Of a stretch of 54,200 nucleotides of DNA, positions 33,269 to 42,174 are shown piece by piece. Under the pieces are notes generated by a model. That model did no database searches. It was not told the DNA's origin and saw only the letters and a list, made by a program, of their open reading frames with translations. Both the position numbers and the translations under genes were made by a program. Position 1 is the first letter of the stretch. The number at the start of each line of letters is the position of its first letter. Source of the stretch: QIJE01 sp048541835 (lineage in GTDB: Bacteria; SZUA-79; Acidulodesulfobacterales; Acidulodesulfobacteraceae); the NCBI RefSeq assembly GCF_048541835.1, contig NZ_JBLEOY010000004.1, positions 1 through 54,200 on the forward strand. The letters run 5' to 3'.

Positions 33269-33664
33269 ATGGAAACCTATACTTTTTCGGTCAAAACAAA
33301 TAAAAGGACAGAGTTAATCGACGTTACTAAAACAATCGGAAACTTTGTTTTAAACTCTTCTAAGACTGCAGGAATATGCATAATTTATTCCCCTCACACG
33401 ACCACCGGTATTATTATTAATGAGGCATATGATGCAGACGCAGCTTTCGATATAAATAATTTTTTGGACAGTTTAGTACCGAAAAAACTTAATTATCGTC
33501 ACTGCGAGGGAAATTCAGCTGCCCACATAAAATCGTCTATAATCGGCAACTCAAGAATTATACCCTATTCTAATAATAAATTAAATCTTGGAAGATGGGA
33601 GGGTATTTTTCTTTGTGAATTCGATGGGCCGCGGCAAAGAAATATAAATTTAACATTTATTTAG
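33269..33664 (+). CDS. yjbQ: YjbQ/UPF0047 family protein
   Basis: A 131-residue protein with the UPF0047 signatures IIYSPHTTTGIIINEAYDAD (near 41) and NYRHCEGNSAAHIKSSIIGN (near 79), ending LGRWEGIFLCEFDGPR. Conserved His, Asp and Glu residues build a metal site; weak thiamine-phosphate synthase activity has been reported for the family. It is divergent from hgcA. Confidence 0.9.
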   Translation: METYTFSVKTNKRTELIDVTKTIGNFVLNSSKTAGICIIYSPHTTTGIIINEAYDADAAFDINNFLDSLVPKKLNYRHCEGNSAAHIKSSIIGNSRIIPYSNNKLNLGRWEGIFLCEFDGPRQRNINLTFI

Positions 33665-33732
33665 TGTTATTTACTACAGTCTGCAAAGTATAAGGGTTTT
33701 ATATTGCCAAGCAAAGCGGGCAATGTTTTTAT

Positions 33733-35010
33733 CTATACGCTTAGCTTTTTTTTAATCTCATCCTTAAGATTGATTATATTGTCGGGTTTAATAATAACAC
33801 ACTTTAATAGTTTGGCGCGCTTTTCGAGGTATTCTTTTATTTCTCCTTTTTCATCTATAATATTTTCAGACGTACTGACAAGGAAACTCTTGGCAGTGAG
33901 CCGTCCCAAGTCTACCTGTAATGCAGAAATTTTATAAAGTATATCCGTTTTATTATCATACTCTTGATTCAGAGATTTGCATTCCAGCATATATAGCGCA
34001 TTATTGCACGTAAACAAAACATCAAATTCATTTTCGGTCTCGGCGCCTAAAGTATTCCGCACACTGACATTAATGTTAACATCGTCAAAGATCTTCTCAT
34101 CTTTTAATTCTAAAAGCTCATTAAAACAAAATTGCTCAAGCCACCCTCCCTTCAAAAACCCACACGCACCTTTCTCAAGGTTTCCCTTTATGGTAATTTG
34201 ATCGTTTTCGTATTTAGCGTCAAGATGATTTAAGTAATCAAATTCAAATATACGGTTAAAGCATTCATTAAAATCATTTGCGGGTTTATTGGTTTCAAGA
34301 TAAAAACTAACATCTATAGCGTAAGGATGATGTTTTTTAAATTGCTTTTTCATTTCTCTTTTTCTATCATTATCCTTATCATTTATTTTTCCATAGAGTT
34401 TTGTTAAAAATTCCTTCAATGTATCGTAATGCTTCATTATAAGTTCGGCCAATTCCTTATTTTTACGAGCATCATCACCTCTAGACAATATTTGTATTCC
34501 GGAAGACTCAAAGAATTCAGCAATGTTTAATCTTTCTTCTATTATAGCACTACCGCTGCCTGCACTATTACCTTCCAGGAAGAGAACCTTATTTTCTCCT
34601 ATTGGAAGGTAAATAATTTTAGTATTTTTATCGGAAAATTCTTTGCCTGCCTTAATTTTACTTCTAATCCCAGTATAAAGCCCTAATGACATCAACTTAG
34701 TACCGCCGGTTATATTGACTATAATCTCATCAAATCTATCATTCCAATATTTCTTAATCCAATCATCCAATTTGTCATTTATATCAATTACCGAGTTTTT
34801 ATCTACGGTAACAGACCAATAATTGTTCTTCTCTTCCGAAAATGCAAAACTATCCGATATTTTTTTTAGGCCGTTCAATATAATTTGTGTTTTATGTTCT
34901 TTCTCCATGCCCTTGGTAGTAAAGAACAAGATAGCATCTGGCTTAAAATGCCATGCGCATAAAACATTAGGGATCGTCTCGTTACTTATCAGCAATATTA
35001 AAAGTTTCAT
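33733..35010 (-). CDS. card1: Card1/Can2-type CARF nuclease (DUF1887 group)
   Basis: About 425 residues from the ATG at 35010 (AGGAAG upstream); a longer open frame upstream overlaps the methyltransferase gene. Residues 1-165 form a CARF domain: MKLLILLISNETIPNVLCAW, then IIVNITGGTKLMSLGLYTG near 94. The C-terminal part is a PD-(D/E)xK nuclease: GGWLEQFCFNELLEL, ENEFDVLF and YMLECKSLN (E-x-K near 342). Characterised relatives bind cyclic tetra-adenylate and cut single-stranded DNA or RNA. Its cas10 partner in this window is over 18 kb away, so it would act in trans. It is 10 bp downstream of a methyltransferase gene, with which it may be transcribed. Confidence 0.82.
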   Translation of the reverse strand: MKLLILLISNETIPNVLCAWHFKPDAILFFTTKGMEKEHKTQIILNGLKKISDSFAFSEEKNNYWSVTVDKNSVIDINDKLDDWIKKYWNDRFDEIIVNITGGTKLMSLGLYTGIRSKIKAGKEFSDKNTKIIYLPIGENKVLFLEGNSAGSGSAIIEERLNIAEFFESSGIQILSRGDDARKNKELAELIMKHYDTLKEFLTKLYGKINDKDNDRKREMKKQFKKHHPYAIDVSFYLETNKPANDFNECFNRIFEFDYLNHLDAKYENDQITIKGNLEKGACGFLKGGWLEQFCFNELLELKDEKIFDDVNINVSVRNTLGAETENEFDVLFTCNNALYMLECKSLNQEYDNKTDILYKISALQVDLGRLTAKSFLVSTSENIIDEKGEIKEYLEKRAKLLKCVIIKPDNIINLKDEIKKKLSV

Positions 35011-35020
35011 ATATAACTTC

Positions 35021-36049
35021 CTATTTGCTTCGCGTGCCGGTAATGACCACATCGCGCCCACCCGCAATAGAAAATACCTCAGGCTTAAGACCCACAGCCT
35101 TAAGCTCGGCAACTATTTCATCGGCATGGAGAAAATGGTTACCCAATACATGTTCGCTTAAATTTTGGAAGGCTAATGCGCGGCGATCGGGTATCCGTAA
35201 GTTTTCATATTCCAATGGCCAGTTAGGCTCCCAGATCACTACCGATCCTCCCGGACACAAATGATCGCGAAGAATGGTAAATATTTTTTTCTTTTGATCC
35301 CAAACATGATGCAGCGACCTATTCATGGCAATAAGATTGGCCGGCTCATCGACATGAAAATTATATATATCACCAACCGCAAAAGTAAGACGATTCGTCA
35401 ACCCCTCGCGTTCTGCCGCTTTAACTGCTTGATCAATATTTTCCCCGATACCGTCCAGCCCGATACCGCGCAACTTCGGATAACTACCGATTATTGCGCG
35501 CAGATACCAGCCGTTACCACATCCCAGATCAATGATCGTACCGCCTTGGGCATCAACCTCACTAAAAGCCGGCACTCGATCGATAATTTCATTTTTTAAT
35601 AGAGGACCGAACATATGTTCAAGCATTGGTCCGAACCATGGCAAAATTGTCTCCCACTCGTTCAATATCTTTTCTCCGGGGCATTCTCCCGTTCGCATCA
35701 AACCGGCGGCGCGTTCCGCCATGTGCGCCGACAGCATACTCTGGACGGCAAAAGATATCAAATTACCAGGCTGATCATCGAGAAAAGCATGACCCAGCGG
35801 GGTCAAGCCAAATATGTTCTCGACAGGCTGCTCAAGATATTCAAAAGCATACGCGGCATCACACCAACGCGCTACGTAATCGGTATTCATACCGGTTTTT
35901 TGTGCCAACCATTTCGGAGAGACCGAATCTGCATCGGCAAGATGAGCAAATAATCGATTAACTATACCGATATATGCAATGCTCATACTGAGCGCGCCTT
36001 GAGCCTGACGCATAATTTGCTCACGTAATTTGTCCCGCTCAACTTCCAT
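35021..36049 (-). CDS. SAM-dependent methyltransferase with N-terminal winged helix
   Basis: A 342-residue class I methyltransferase. Residues 20-100 look like a winged-helix dimerisation domain (SPKWLAQKTGMNTDYVARWC). Motif I is IIDLGCGNGWYLRAII near 171, with an acidic end of strand 2 (GIGLDGIG), and later VVIWEPNWP. The layout resembles small-molecule O-methyltransferases and the Rv2258c group. The substrate is unknown. Base composition is somewhat higher in GC than the adjacent card1 gene, so it may have another origin. Its promoter lies at 36131-36158. Confidence 0.8.
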   Translation of the reverse strand: MEVERDKLREQIMRQAQGALSMSIAYIGIVNRLFAHLADADSVSPKWLAQKTGMNTDYVARWCDAAYAFEYLEQPVENIFGLTPLGHAFLDDQPGNLISFAVQSMLSAHMAERAAGLMRTGECPGEKILNEWETILPWFGPMLEHMFGPLLKNEIIDRVPAFSEVDAQGGTIIDLGCGNGWYLRAIIGSYPKLRGIGLDGIGENIDQAVKAAEREGLTNRLTFAVGDIYNFHVDEPANLIAMNRSLHHVWDQKKKIFTILRDHLCPGGSVVIWEPNWPLEYENLRIPDRRALAFQNLSEHVLGNHFLHADEIVAELKAVGLKPEVFSIAGGRDVVITGTRSK

Positions 36050-36130
36050 AAGATACCTCTTTATTTAACTAATTAGGATACGACCACTCGAATCTCGAGA
36101 AAAGAATAAAACCATACACTATTTATAGCG

Positions 36131-36158
36131 ATGATAGCATAAATTCAGTATTTGTCAA
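36131..36158 (-). promoter_or_regulatory. Promoter for the methyltransferase-card1 pair
   Basis: On the minus strand TTGACA (36158-36153) and TATCAT (36136-36131) are 16 bp apart, about 80 bp upstream of the methyltransferase ATG. Confidence 0.55.
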
Positions 36159-36286
36159 GAAAGATAAGACCCCATATTTTTGCCGATATGGAAAACAAAT
36201 TCTCCAATATTCTTAATACTATAGACTTTTTTTGTTCATCAAAAACGGTGAATGCATTTCTGATACCTGCATGACCGACGCAGGTT

Positions 36287-36323
36287 CCATAAAAACAATA
36301 TTGCAGCAATATTGTTTTTATGG
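36287..36323. repeat. Perfect inverted repeat, 18-bp arms
   Basis: Bases 36287-36304 are the exact reverse complement of 36306-36323, around a single central base. As RNA it would be a very stable hairpin after opening a small loop; as DNA it is a long operator-like palindrome. A smaller inverted repeat (CCTGC...GCAGG, 36266-36284) lies next to it. The stretch 36159-36398 has no gene; the palindrome lies about 75 bp before an outer-membrane protein gene. Confidence 0.85.
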
Positions 36324-36398
36324 AGTAAAATCCGATTTTGCTGCATGATGATAATCGTAAGATGACAATATTTAAATTTAACAATTAAGGAGGATAAA

Positions 36399-37037
36399 AT
36401 GAAGAAATTTAGTAAATCGGCTTCTACTCGTGTCATCAGCACGAGCGCAGCCGTGTTGGCGCTGACATTGGTATTTTCATTCATGTTTTTGACGGCAAAA
36501 GCCTATGCCGGCACAAAGTATTTTAACAGTTATTACTTAAGCATTAATGCAGGCGGTGTTCAGATTAAACCAGAAAACCTGAAAGGACACTCCGTCGGAA
36601 CATTAAACCTGTCTTTTGGAAAAAACTTTAATATTAACAAGTTTGTGATCGGCGGGGAAGTAACCCTGGGTGATACGGGCAATACTACGTGGATTAAAAA
36701 TAATTTTGATGGGTATGGAGATAATGTTAAGGGTGCCCTCACGAAGAACTATTATTTTATTGCGGCGATAAAGGCGGGATATGCATTTAAAAATATAATG
36801 CCCTTTGTAAAGTTGGGCTATCTAGATTATTCCGATCATGCAATCCTTTCAGTTTCCGGACCATACTCATATGCTTATTCTGCTTATTTTCCAATTTCTA
36901 AAAACGAAACGAGCCATAGCATAATGTACGGAGCAGGCATAGAATATATGTTTAACAGGACATGGGGCATATCTGCGCAATACATTGGAGCATCATTCAT
37001 AAATAGCTATACCATAGGAGTGGATTATAACTTCTAA
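36399..37037 (+). CDS. Outer-membrane beta-barrel protein
   Basis: 212 residues with a signal peptide (residues 1-37, hydrophobic core VLALTLVFSFMFL and cleavage after AYA), then alternating strands and a C-terminal aromatic residue (VDYNF), as expected for a small 8-stranded barrel. Strong ribosome site (AAGGAGG). The function is unknown; YGAGIEYMFNRTWGI is typical of OmpA/OmpW-like porins. Confidence 0.75.
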   Translation: MKKFSKSASTRVISTSAAVLALTLVFSFMFLTAKAYAGTKYFNSYYLSINAGGVQIKPENLKGHSVGTLNLSFGKNFNINKFVIGGEVTLGDTGNTTWIKNNFDGYGDNVKGALTKNYYFIAAIKAGYAFKNIMPFVKLGYLDYSDHAILSVSGPYSYAYSAYFPISKNETSHSIMYGAGIEYMFNRTWGISAQYIGASFINSYTIGVDYNF

Positions 37038-37053
37038 ATTTATCTCCTCTCAT

Positions 37054-37095
37054 TCCCCCCTCCCGGCACACTCTAATGTATGCTGCGAGGGGGGA
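37054..37095 (+). terminator. GC-rich hairpin after the barrel gene
   Basis: A 9-bp stem (37054-37062 with 37087-37095, built on C6 and G6 runs) 17 bp after the stop codon. No T-tract follows, so termination is likely but not certain. Confidence 0.45.
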
Positions 37096-37239
37096 GTATC
37101 AGAGTCTGGAGATTGACTGACACTTCGCCTGTATTTACTGTTTATATTTGATTTATTACTTACCACGCTATCTCGTAAAATGTTATATTAGAGCTCATTA
37201 TTATAAAATTTAGTTCACATTAATTCGGTTTAATTCAAT

Positions 37240-38433
37240 ATGAACAACAAATCAAGCAAAGAAATATTCATTTTCGGCGTAGGAGTAACGCCTCAAATAG
37301 TCACGGAAGGAATTTATTCCCTGTCAAAAAAAGACCCTCCGGTTTTTTATGATGAGATTTTTATAATAACTACGAAGGTAGGGAAAAATATCTTAACCGA
37401 GAAGTTAATTAAAAACAATATCTTCAGAGAGATGTGCATGGATATAGGGGGCAGATCTACGGCTTTTTTGTTAGATGAGAAATGCATTATTGTTCCGAAA
37501 TACGATAACGGTGAAGAGTTGGCGGATATAACAACAACCGCGGACAACCAAATCATGGCAAATTTCATAACATCCTTTATAAAAGGAAAAACGGTAAATT
37601 CTGCGTCAAGACTCCACACATTTCTATCGGGAGGACGAAAGACAATGTCTTTCTATATGGGCCTCGCAATGGAGCTATACGCGAGATCATGGGATAAAAC
37701 CTATCATATACTGATTTCTCCCGAATTTGAATCGAATAGTGACTTTTATTACAAACCATGTAAAAGCAAAAAGATAAAATCCAAAGATAAAATTCTGGAT
37801 ACTGAAAATTGTGAAATCAACCTGATTGAATTACCCATGTTCAAACTTAGAAATAGAATAAAAATGGATTTTAGCGATTTCGAATCTGCTGTCCAATACG
37901 GACAGAGAGAGATTGATACGGCGATCGCTCATCCGAATATAATGATTAATTTATACGACAGGACAATCAGAATTAACCTCCCGGAGAGTTCGGATAATAT
38001 ATCGAACAGCTTGTGGGGCATGAGTATAAATATAAAATTAAGTCCCATGCAACTTATGATATATGCAACCTATTTAAAAATTAAACTGTATAATTGTAAA
38101 TATTCAGATCGGAAATATTGCATAGACTGCACGGAGTGTTTTCCGTCCCTGTTAGACTTATCCACAAAACCGGCGCTGGAAGAAATGGCTAAAATATATA
38201 AAATAATAAGCCCTTCGAGGGTCGATATCCTTCTATATAATTATAAAGGAGGCTTGAGTATGGACATGCTTAGACAGTCTATGAGCAAGATAAAGAAGGT
38301 AATATATGACTCTCTAAATGACGAGACCTTGTCATCTTTCTGCACCATATCGGCATCAAATAAAAATTATGGGGATACCCGTCACGGAATACGAATTGAA
38401 AAGAGCAAAATTACGATAAAACCCATAATTTAA
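37240..38433 (+). CDS. NE0113-family CARF protein (Csm6-like ring-nuclease group)
   Basis: 397 residues resembling the TIGR02584/NE0113 CRISPR-associated family. FGVGVTPQIVTEGIYSL starts the CARF domain (residues 11-27), DEIFIITTKVGKNIL follows, and LHTFLSGGRKTMSFYMGL is the G-G-R-K-T ligand loop near 125, then ILISPEFESNSDFYYKP. Residues 230-397 form a second helical domain with four cysteines (CKYSDRKYCIDCTEC) and a conserved C-terminal KGGLSMDMLRQSMSKIKK. It is a cyclic-oligoadenylate sensor, and relatives are annotated as ring nucleases that switch the signal off; no clear HEPN motif is seen. It is over 17 kb from the Cmr operon. Confidence 0.8.
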   Translation: MNNKSSKEIFIFGVGVTPQIVTEGIYSLSKKDPPVFYDEIFIITTKVGKNILTEKLIKNNIFREMCMDIGGRSTAFLLDEKCIIVPKYDNGEELADITTTADNQIMANFITSFIKGKTVNSASRLHTFLSGGRKTMSFYMGLAMELYARSWDKTYHILISPEFESNSDFYYKPCKSKKIKSKDKILDTENCEINLIELPMFKLRNRIKMDFSDFESAVQYGQREIDTAIAHPNIMINLYDRTIRINLPESSDNISNSLWGMSINIKLSPMQLMIYATYLKIKLYNCKYSDRKYCIDCTECFPSLLDLSTKPALEEMAKIYKIISPSRVDILLYNYKGGLSMDMLRQSMSKIKKVIYDSLNDETLSSFCTISASNKNYGDTRHGIRIEKSKITIKPII

Positions 38434-38506
38434 CAAGCAAGACTATGAACCGGCCGAAAACGGTTTAAACCTTGTAATTTGCCATCCAAGGAAGGGCTTG
38501 AGCATA
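38413..38506. repeat. 94-bp direct repeat, copy A
   Basis: Matches 39714-39807 except for two bases (TTG/TAA versus TCG/CAA context near 38472). It covers the last codons of the NE0113-family gene, the spacer, and a stranded copy of the last codons of the lipoprotein gene. Confidence 0.9.
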
Positions 38507-38581
38507 GACTTACCGGAATAAGGGGCGGCACTATAACCAAAATTAACACAAATGATAAACCTTGACCACGGGAGAAAGATT

Positions 38582-39568
38582 ATGAAAAAATTTAAAAGAA
38601 TGATTTTGTTTTATGTTTTAGTTTTATTCGCATTGTCTTTTGTTTCAATACCCAATTCTAATGCTTGGAGTTTTGCAAAGTCTGCAAATTTGTATGGCAA
38701 GAGCATGCCAATACCTAAATTAAAAAAATTAGACAGTGTTAATATTGACTCTGTAATAAAATCCATAAATGTTTATTTTGAGAATGACTATTTCCATTAT
38801 GGCGAGTATTATGGTACGCGTACTGCAGGGACAAAACCATTAGGGTCTTATGCGGATGGCGAGCATATAGGTATGCATGGCTATGGCATATCCTTTCAGA
38901 GTATATTAAGTAAACAGATACCCATTTGGTATGAGGCAGGTTATTCATACCTCCCCGGGTCGGGTATTTATGATGAAATAACAGGACCGACTGATATTAG
39001 TCATAAAACTAATATGGCTAAATATGGATTTAGACTTGGTTATGTCTTTAATATATCAAACAGGCTGGCTATAATCCCTAACTTTGGCTACCAATTTGTT
39101 AACTGGAACAGAGATCTTGATCCTCGTTTGAACAGTGATTATTACCATTTAAATTATTATATGTTAGGCATTAAGGGATATTATATCCCTCCTGTATTAA
39201 ATAATAAATTATGGGTAGAAGCCTCTGTATATTATTTAAATGATATTAATGACACAGTTGACCTGGGCATGGCAGATAACAACCGCCTGGGGCCGTCAGA
39301 ACCTTATTATATCTACTACCTCTACTACCCTGGTAATCCTAATTTCATCATGACTCCCAAGGCGGGTTACATAATCGGAGCAAAGATAGGATATAAGTTA
39401 TGGCAGTTTAGTTATAAAAACAACCCTGTTTTATCTGTCAGTCCGTATGCAGGAGTAACATTTGAACAAAACAAAATGGGTGCATCCAATGAGAGCTCAT
39501 GGGGTATTGAACCCTCCGATCAATACAATCAAATATTCTTAAAGTTTGGTCTAAAGTTCGGATTTTAA
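38582..39568 (+). CDS. Outer-membrane beta-barrel protein bracketed by a duplication
   Basis: About 328 residues from the ATG at 38582 (GGGAGAAAG upstream). Signal peptide 1-30 (MILFYVLVLFALSFVSIP core, cleavage after SNA), then tyrosine-rich alternating strands and a C-terminal FGF. The function is unknown; it resembles large outer-membrane barrels. It lies between the two copies of the 94-bp repeat, together with its own terminator, so the whole 1.2-kb unit seems to have been inserted between two convergent genes. Confidence 0.75.
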   Translation: MKKFKRMILFYVLVLFALSFVSIPNSNAWSFAKSANLYGKSMPIPKLKKLDSVNIDSVIKSINVYFENDYFHYGEYYGTRTAGTKPLGSYADGEHIGMHGYGISFQSILSKQIPIWYEAGYSYLPGSGIYDEITGPTDISHKTNMAKYGFRLGYVFNISNRLAIIPNFGYQFVNWNRDLDPRLNSDYYHLNYYMLGIKGYYIPPVLNNKLWVEASVYYLNDINDTVDLGMADNNRLGPSEPYYIYYLYYPGNPNFIMTPKAGYIIGAKIGYKLWQFSYKNNPVLSVSPYAGVTFEQNKMGASNESSWGIEPSDQYNQIFLKFGLKFGF

Positions 39569-39597
39569 TTTGCCTTGCTATTGATAGGAAAGCTTTA

Positions 39598-39643
39598 TTT
39601 AGCCTCTTCTGATATTATTAAATTAGAAGAGGCTAAATTTTTT
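39598..39643 (+). terminator. Rho-independent terminator of the barrel gene
   Basis: A 13-bp perfect stem (39598-39610 with 39625-39637) with a 14-base loop, followed by six T residues, 29 bp after the stop codon. Confidence 0.9.
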
Positions 39644-39713
39644 GTGTTTATACATTATTCATGCCATAAACACACTCTGTCCATATTTAAGTCTGTATTA
39701 AAAAGAGCAAGAT

Positions 39714-39807
39714 ACGATAAAACCCATAATTTAACAAGCAAGACTATGAACCGGCCGAAAACGGTTTAAACCTCGCAATTTGCCATCCAAGGAAGGGCTT
39801 GAGCATA
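39714..39807. repeat. 94-bp direct repeat, copy B
   Basis: Partner of 38413-38506, offset 1301 bp. Here the lipoprotein 3' end is intact and the NE0113-gene end is the stranded copy. Confidence 0.9.
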
Positions 39808-40316
39808 AAAACTGCAACGGCCTTACCCGACATAATAATTTTATTTAATCGAGGAAACGCAATGTGCTTATTTTTTGCTAATTTGTATAGTCGATTCGGC
39901 TTAAAAATGAAATAAAAAGAAACCTCGGCGCGGTTTTTGGATATAAATTTTACATCAGGTTTTTGAGCCGAAAACCCTCCGAATATGACATATACCTTGC
40001 CTGCCTTTTTAAATAAAAAAGGCCTCAGTTTTGCCGTAAATGACGAATATCCCAATTTTCTATTAAATTTTATATAGCCGTTCTTGAAAAGCACGGGGTA
40101 AAAAGAATCTCTGTCTATACTTACTGCCCTGGAATATAGAACGCCGAAAAACGGCGATATTTTTGTTTTTTGGTTAATAAGCTTGAGCGACAGTTCTCCG
40201 TTAAGCACTTTGGCCTCATGCCCGCATCCGCTTAAGACTGTCGATGTGACAATAACAAGGAAGATGAATAAAACAGTGATAGAAAGATTGTTTTTTTTGA
40301 TTCCGGTATTCTGCAT
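39744..40316 (-). CDS. Putative lipoprotein
   Basis: 190 residues with a signal peptide and lipobox (STVLSGCGHE; acylated Cys about 31). The mature part is beta-rich and basic, with FFGVLYSRAVSIDRDSFYPV and the C-terminal FLGWQIARFKPFSAGS. Family not recognised. The last 64 bp lie inside repeat copy B. Its promoter is at 40338-40367. Confidence 0.7.
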   Translation of the reverse strand: MQNTGIKKNNLSITVLFIFLVIVTSTVLSGCGHEAKVLNGELSLKLINQKTKISPFFGVLYSRAVSIDRDSFYPVLFKNGYIKFNRKLGYSSFTAKLRPFLFKKAGKVYVIFGGFSAQKPDVKFISKNRAEVSFYFIFKPNRLYKLAKNKHIAFPRLNKIIMSGKAVAVFMLKPFLGWQIARFKPFSAGS

Positions 40317-40337
40317 TATAACCGCCTCTGATTATCA

Positions 40338-40367
40338 ATTATATACAATACCTGCCGAATTTGTCAA
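40338..40367 (-). promoter_or_regulatory. Promoter of the lipoprotein gene
   Basis: TTGACA (40367-40362) and TATAAT (40343-40338), both perfect, 18 bp apart on the minus strand, 22 bp before the ATG. Confidence 0.75.
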
Positions 40368-40411
40368 ATTTAAGACGACGATTCACATATTTGCGGTCGC
40401 CGTCTTAAATT
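40367..40411 (-). terminator. Long hairpin downstream of hcp
   Basis: A 15-bp stem with one mismatch (40367-40381 with 40397-40411) and a 15-base loop lies 44 bp after the hcp stop on the minus strand. Only a short T run follows, so it may terminate hcp imperfectly. It abuts the -35 box of the lipoprotein promoter. Confidence 0.55.
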
Positions 40412-40454
40412 CAAAATAGAATAACACACGGTGATTAAGCTATCAGGCGCGTGA

Positions 40455-42077
40455 TTATTCTCCTTTAATATAATCTATACTTTCTTTAACCGAAGAAACA
40501 CCCATTACGTGAAACTTCTCTACTAACAGGTTTAATACGTTTTGCGATAAAAATGCCGGCAGATTAACCCCAAGCCTTATATTTCTTACGCCAAGATATA
40601 ACAGGGCAAGTAATACCAAAACGGCCTTCTGTTCGTACCATGCAATCTCGTAAAATATCGGCAGTTCATTTATATCATCTAAATTTAAAGCCTCTTTTAA
40701 TTTTAACGCCACTGCCACAAGAGAATATGAATCGTTGCATTGTCCGGCATCTATTACGCGCGGCAACCCTTCAATGCTGCCGAGATTTAATCTGTTATAT
40801 CTGTATTTTGCGCAGCCCGCCGTTAATATCACGGAATCGCCGGGAAGGTTCTGGGCAAGCTCCGTATAATAATTTCTTCCTTTATCTCTTCCGTCACAGC
40901 CCGCCATAACCACAAAATTTTTAATTTTATTATTCTTTATTAAATTTATAATCGCATCCGCAGACTTCACTAATGTATTGCGGGCAAACCCGGTAGTAAT
41001 CTCGCCCTTAATATCCTCTTCCGTTCCATCCATAGCTGACGCCGTTTTGATTACTTCGGAGAAATCGTAATTTTTAATATGTTTCACGCCCGGCATTGCA
41101 ACTAAGTCCGTCGTAAAAATTCTATCTATGTATTTCTTCGTAGGCTTCTGTATGCAATTGGTAGTCATAACGATAGCGCCACCGAAATTTTCAAATTCTG
41201 TCTGCTGTTCCCACCATGCGCCACCGAAATTACCCGCTAAATTTTTATACTTTTTAAAAAACGGGTAAGCATGTGCGGGAAGCATTTCCCCATGTGTATA
41301 CACGTTTATTCCCGTATTTTGAGTCTGTTCCAATAATTTCTCAAGTTCATATAAATCATGTCCGCTTATTAAAATCGCCTTACCCTTTTTAGTTCCGTTT
41401 AAAACCTGAGTGGGCTCTGGGTCTCCATAATGGGAAGTATTTGCCTTATCTAACAGCTCCATTGCCTTAACCCCTTTTTCGCCGCATTCAAAAACAAGAT
41501 TGAGGGTATCATTCATATTTACATCCTTTGCATTTAAATAATTTAATGCCCTCACGGTAAATTCGTTTATCGAACTATCCGTATAGTTCAGCACGTGAGC
41601 ATGGTATGCATATGCAGCCATGCCTTTTAGTCCGTAAGTCAGCAACTCTTTCAGAGAAACAATGTCGTCTTCCCGATCTGTTATACCGACCGTAACCGCT
41701 TTTTGATTATATTCCGCCAAACTCGCATCAACCGGCTCCCATACCGCACAATCCGGGATAAAACCGACTTCATTCCCTGAATAGCTTTTCTTATATTTAT
41801 CTCTTATTTTCAGCGATTCATCCAAAAGAACCTTCATCGCATTCGGATCGAAATTTACATTCGTAACGGTTGAGAAAAGACCCTTAAGTATGTTAAAATA
41901 ATCTACATCTTCTATTGTTCCGCCGCTTTTTTTCACTGCAGCCATCCAAAAAGCCGCCCCTTTAAGATTATAAATAAGCAAATCCTGCAAATTGGAAACC
42001 TCGTCGGTCTTGCCGCATATCCCTATTTTTATGCATCCACTGCGCTCGACGGTTTCTTCACATTGAAAACAAAACAT
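40455..42077 (-). CDS. hcp: Hybrid cluster protein (hydroxylamine reductase)
   Basis: 540 residues. The N-terminal MFCFQCEETVERSGC...GICGK carries the four cysteines of the cubane cluster (Cys3, 6, 15 and 21 approximately). Hybrid-cluster ligands are in VFECGEKG (Glu and Cys), LTAGCAKYRYN, and DAGQCNDSYS, with VMAGCDGRDKGRNYYT also conserved. Hcp proteins detoxify nitric oxide and hydroxylamine and act in S-nitrosylation in anaerobes. Length is normal. No Hcr reductase is next to it. An FNR-type palindrome lies upstream. Confidence 0.95.
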   Translation of the reverse strand: MFCFQCEETVERSGCIKIGICGKTDEVSNLQDLLIYNLKGAAFWMAAVKKSGGTIEDVDYFNILKGLFSTVTNVNFDPNAMKVLLDESLKIRDKYKKSYSGNEVGFIPDCAVWEPVDASLAEYNQKAVTVGITDREDDIVSLKELLTYGLKGMAAYAYHAHVLNYTDSSINEFTVRALNYLNAKDVNMNDTLNLVFECGEKGVKAMELLDKANTSHYGDPEPTQVLNGTKKGKAILISGHDLYELEKLLEQTQNTGINVYTHGEMLPAHAYPFFKKYKNLAGNFGGAWWEQQTEFENFGGAIVMTTNCIQKPTKKYIDRIFTTDLVAMPGVKHIKNYDFSEVIKTASAMDGTEEDIKGEITTGFARNTLVKSADAIINLIKNNKIKNFVVMAGCDGRDKGRNYYTELAQNLPGDSVILTAGCAKYRYNRLNLGSIEGLPRVIDAGQCNDSYSLVAVALKLKEALNLDDINELPIFYEIAWYEQKAVLVLLALLYLGVRNIRLGVNLPAFLSQNVLNLLVEKFHVMGVSSVKESIDYIKGE

Positions 42078-42105
42078 TTAAAACCTCCATTTTTAAAATT
42101 CATTT

Positions 42106-42121
42106 ATCGACATATATCGAT
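42106..42121. promoter_or_regulatory. Imperfect palindrome in the hcp leader
   Basis: ATCGA and TCGAT half-sites flank CATATA, between the hcp ATG and its -10-like region. It may be an operator; no regulator can be named. Confidence 0.35.
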
Positions 42122-42158
42122 GTTTAGATTATCATATCATTGTTGATACCCAATAAAA

Positions 42159-42174
42159 AATGACCTGAGTCACA
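42159..42174. promoter_or_regulatory. CRP/FNR-type palindrome (HcpR-like) between hcp and gadB
   Basis: TGAC-N4-GTCA at 42161-42172 is an exact two-fold element of the kind bound by CRP/FNR regulators; HcpR of that family controls hcp in sulfate reducers. It lies about 85 bp upstream of the hcp ATG, with a GATAAT-like -10 between. Confidence 0.45.
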
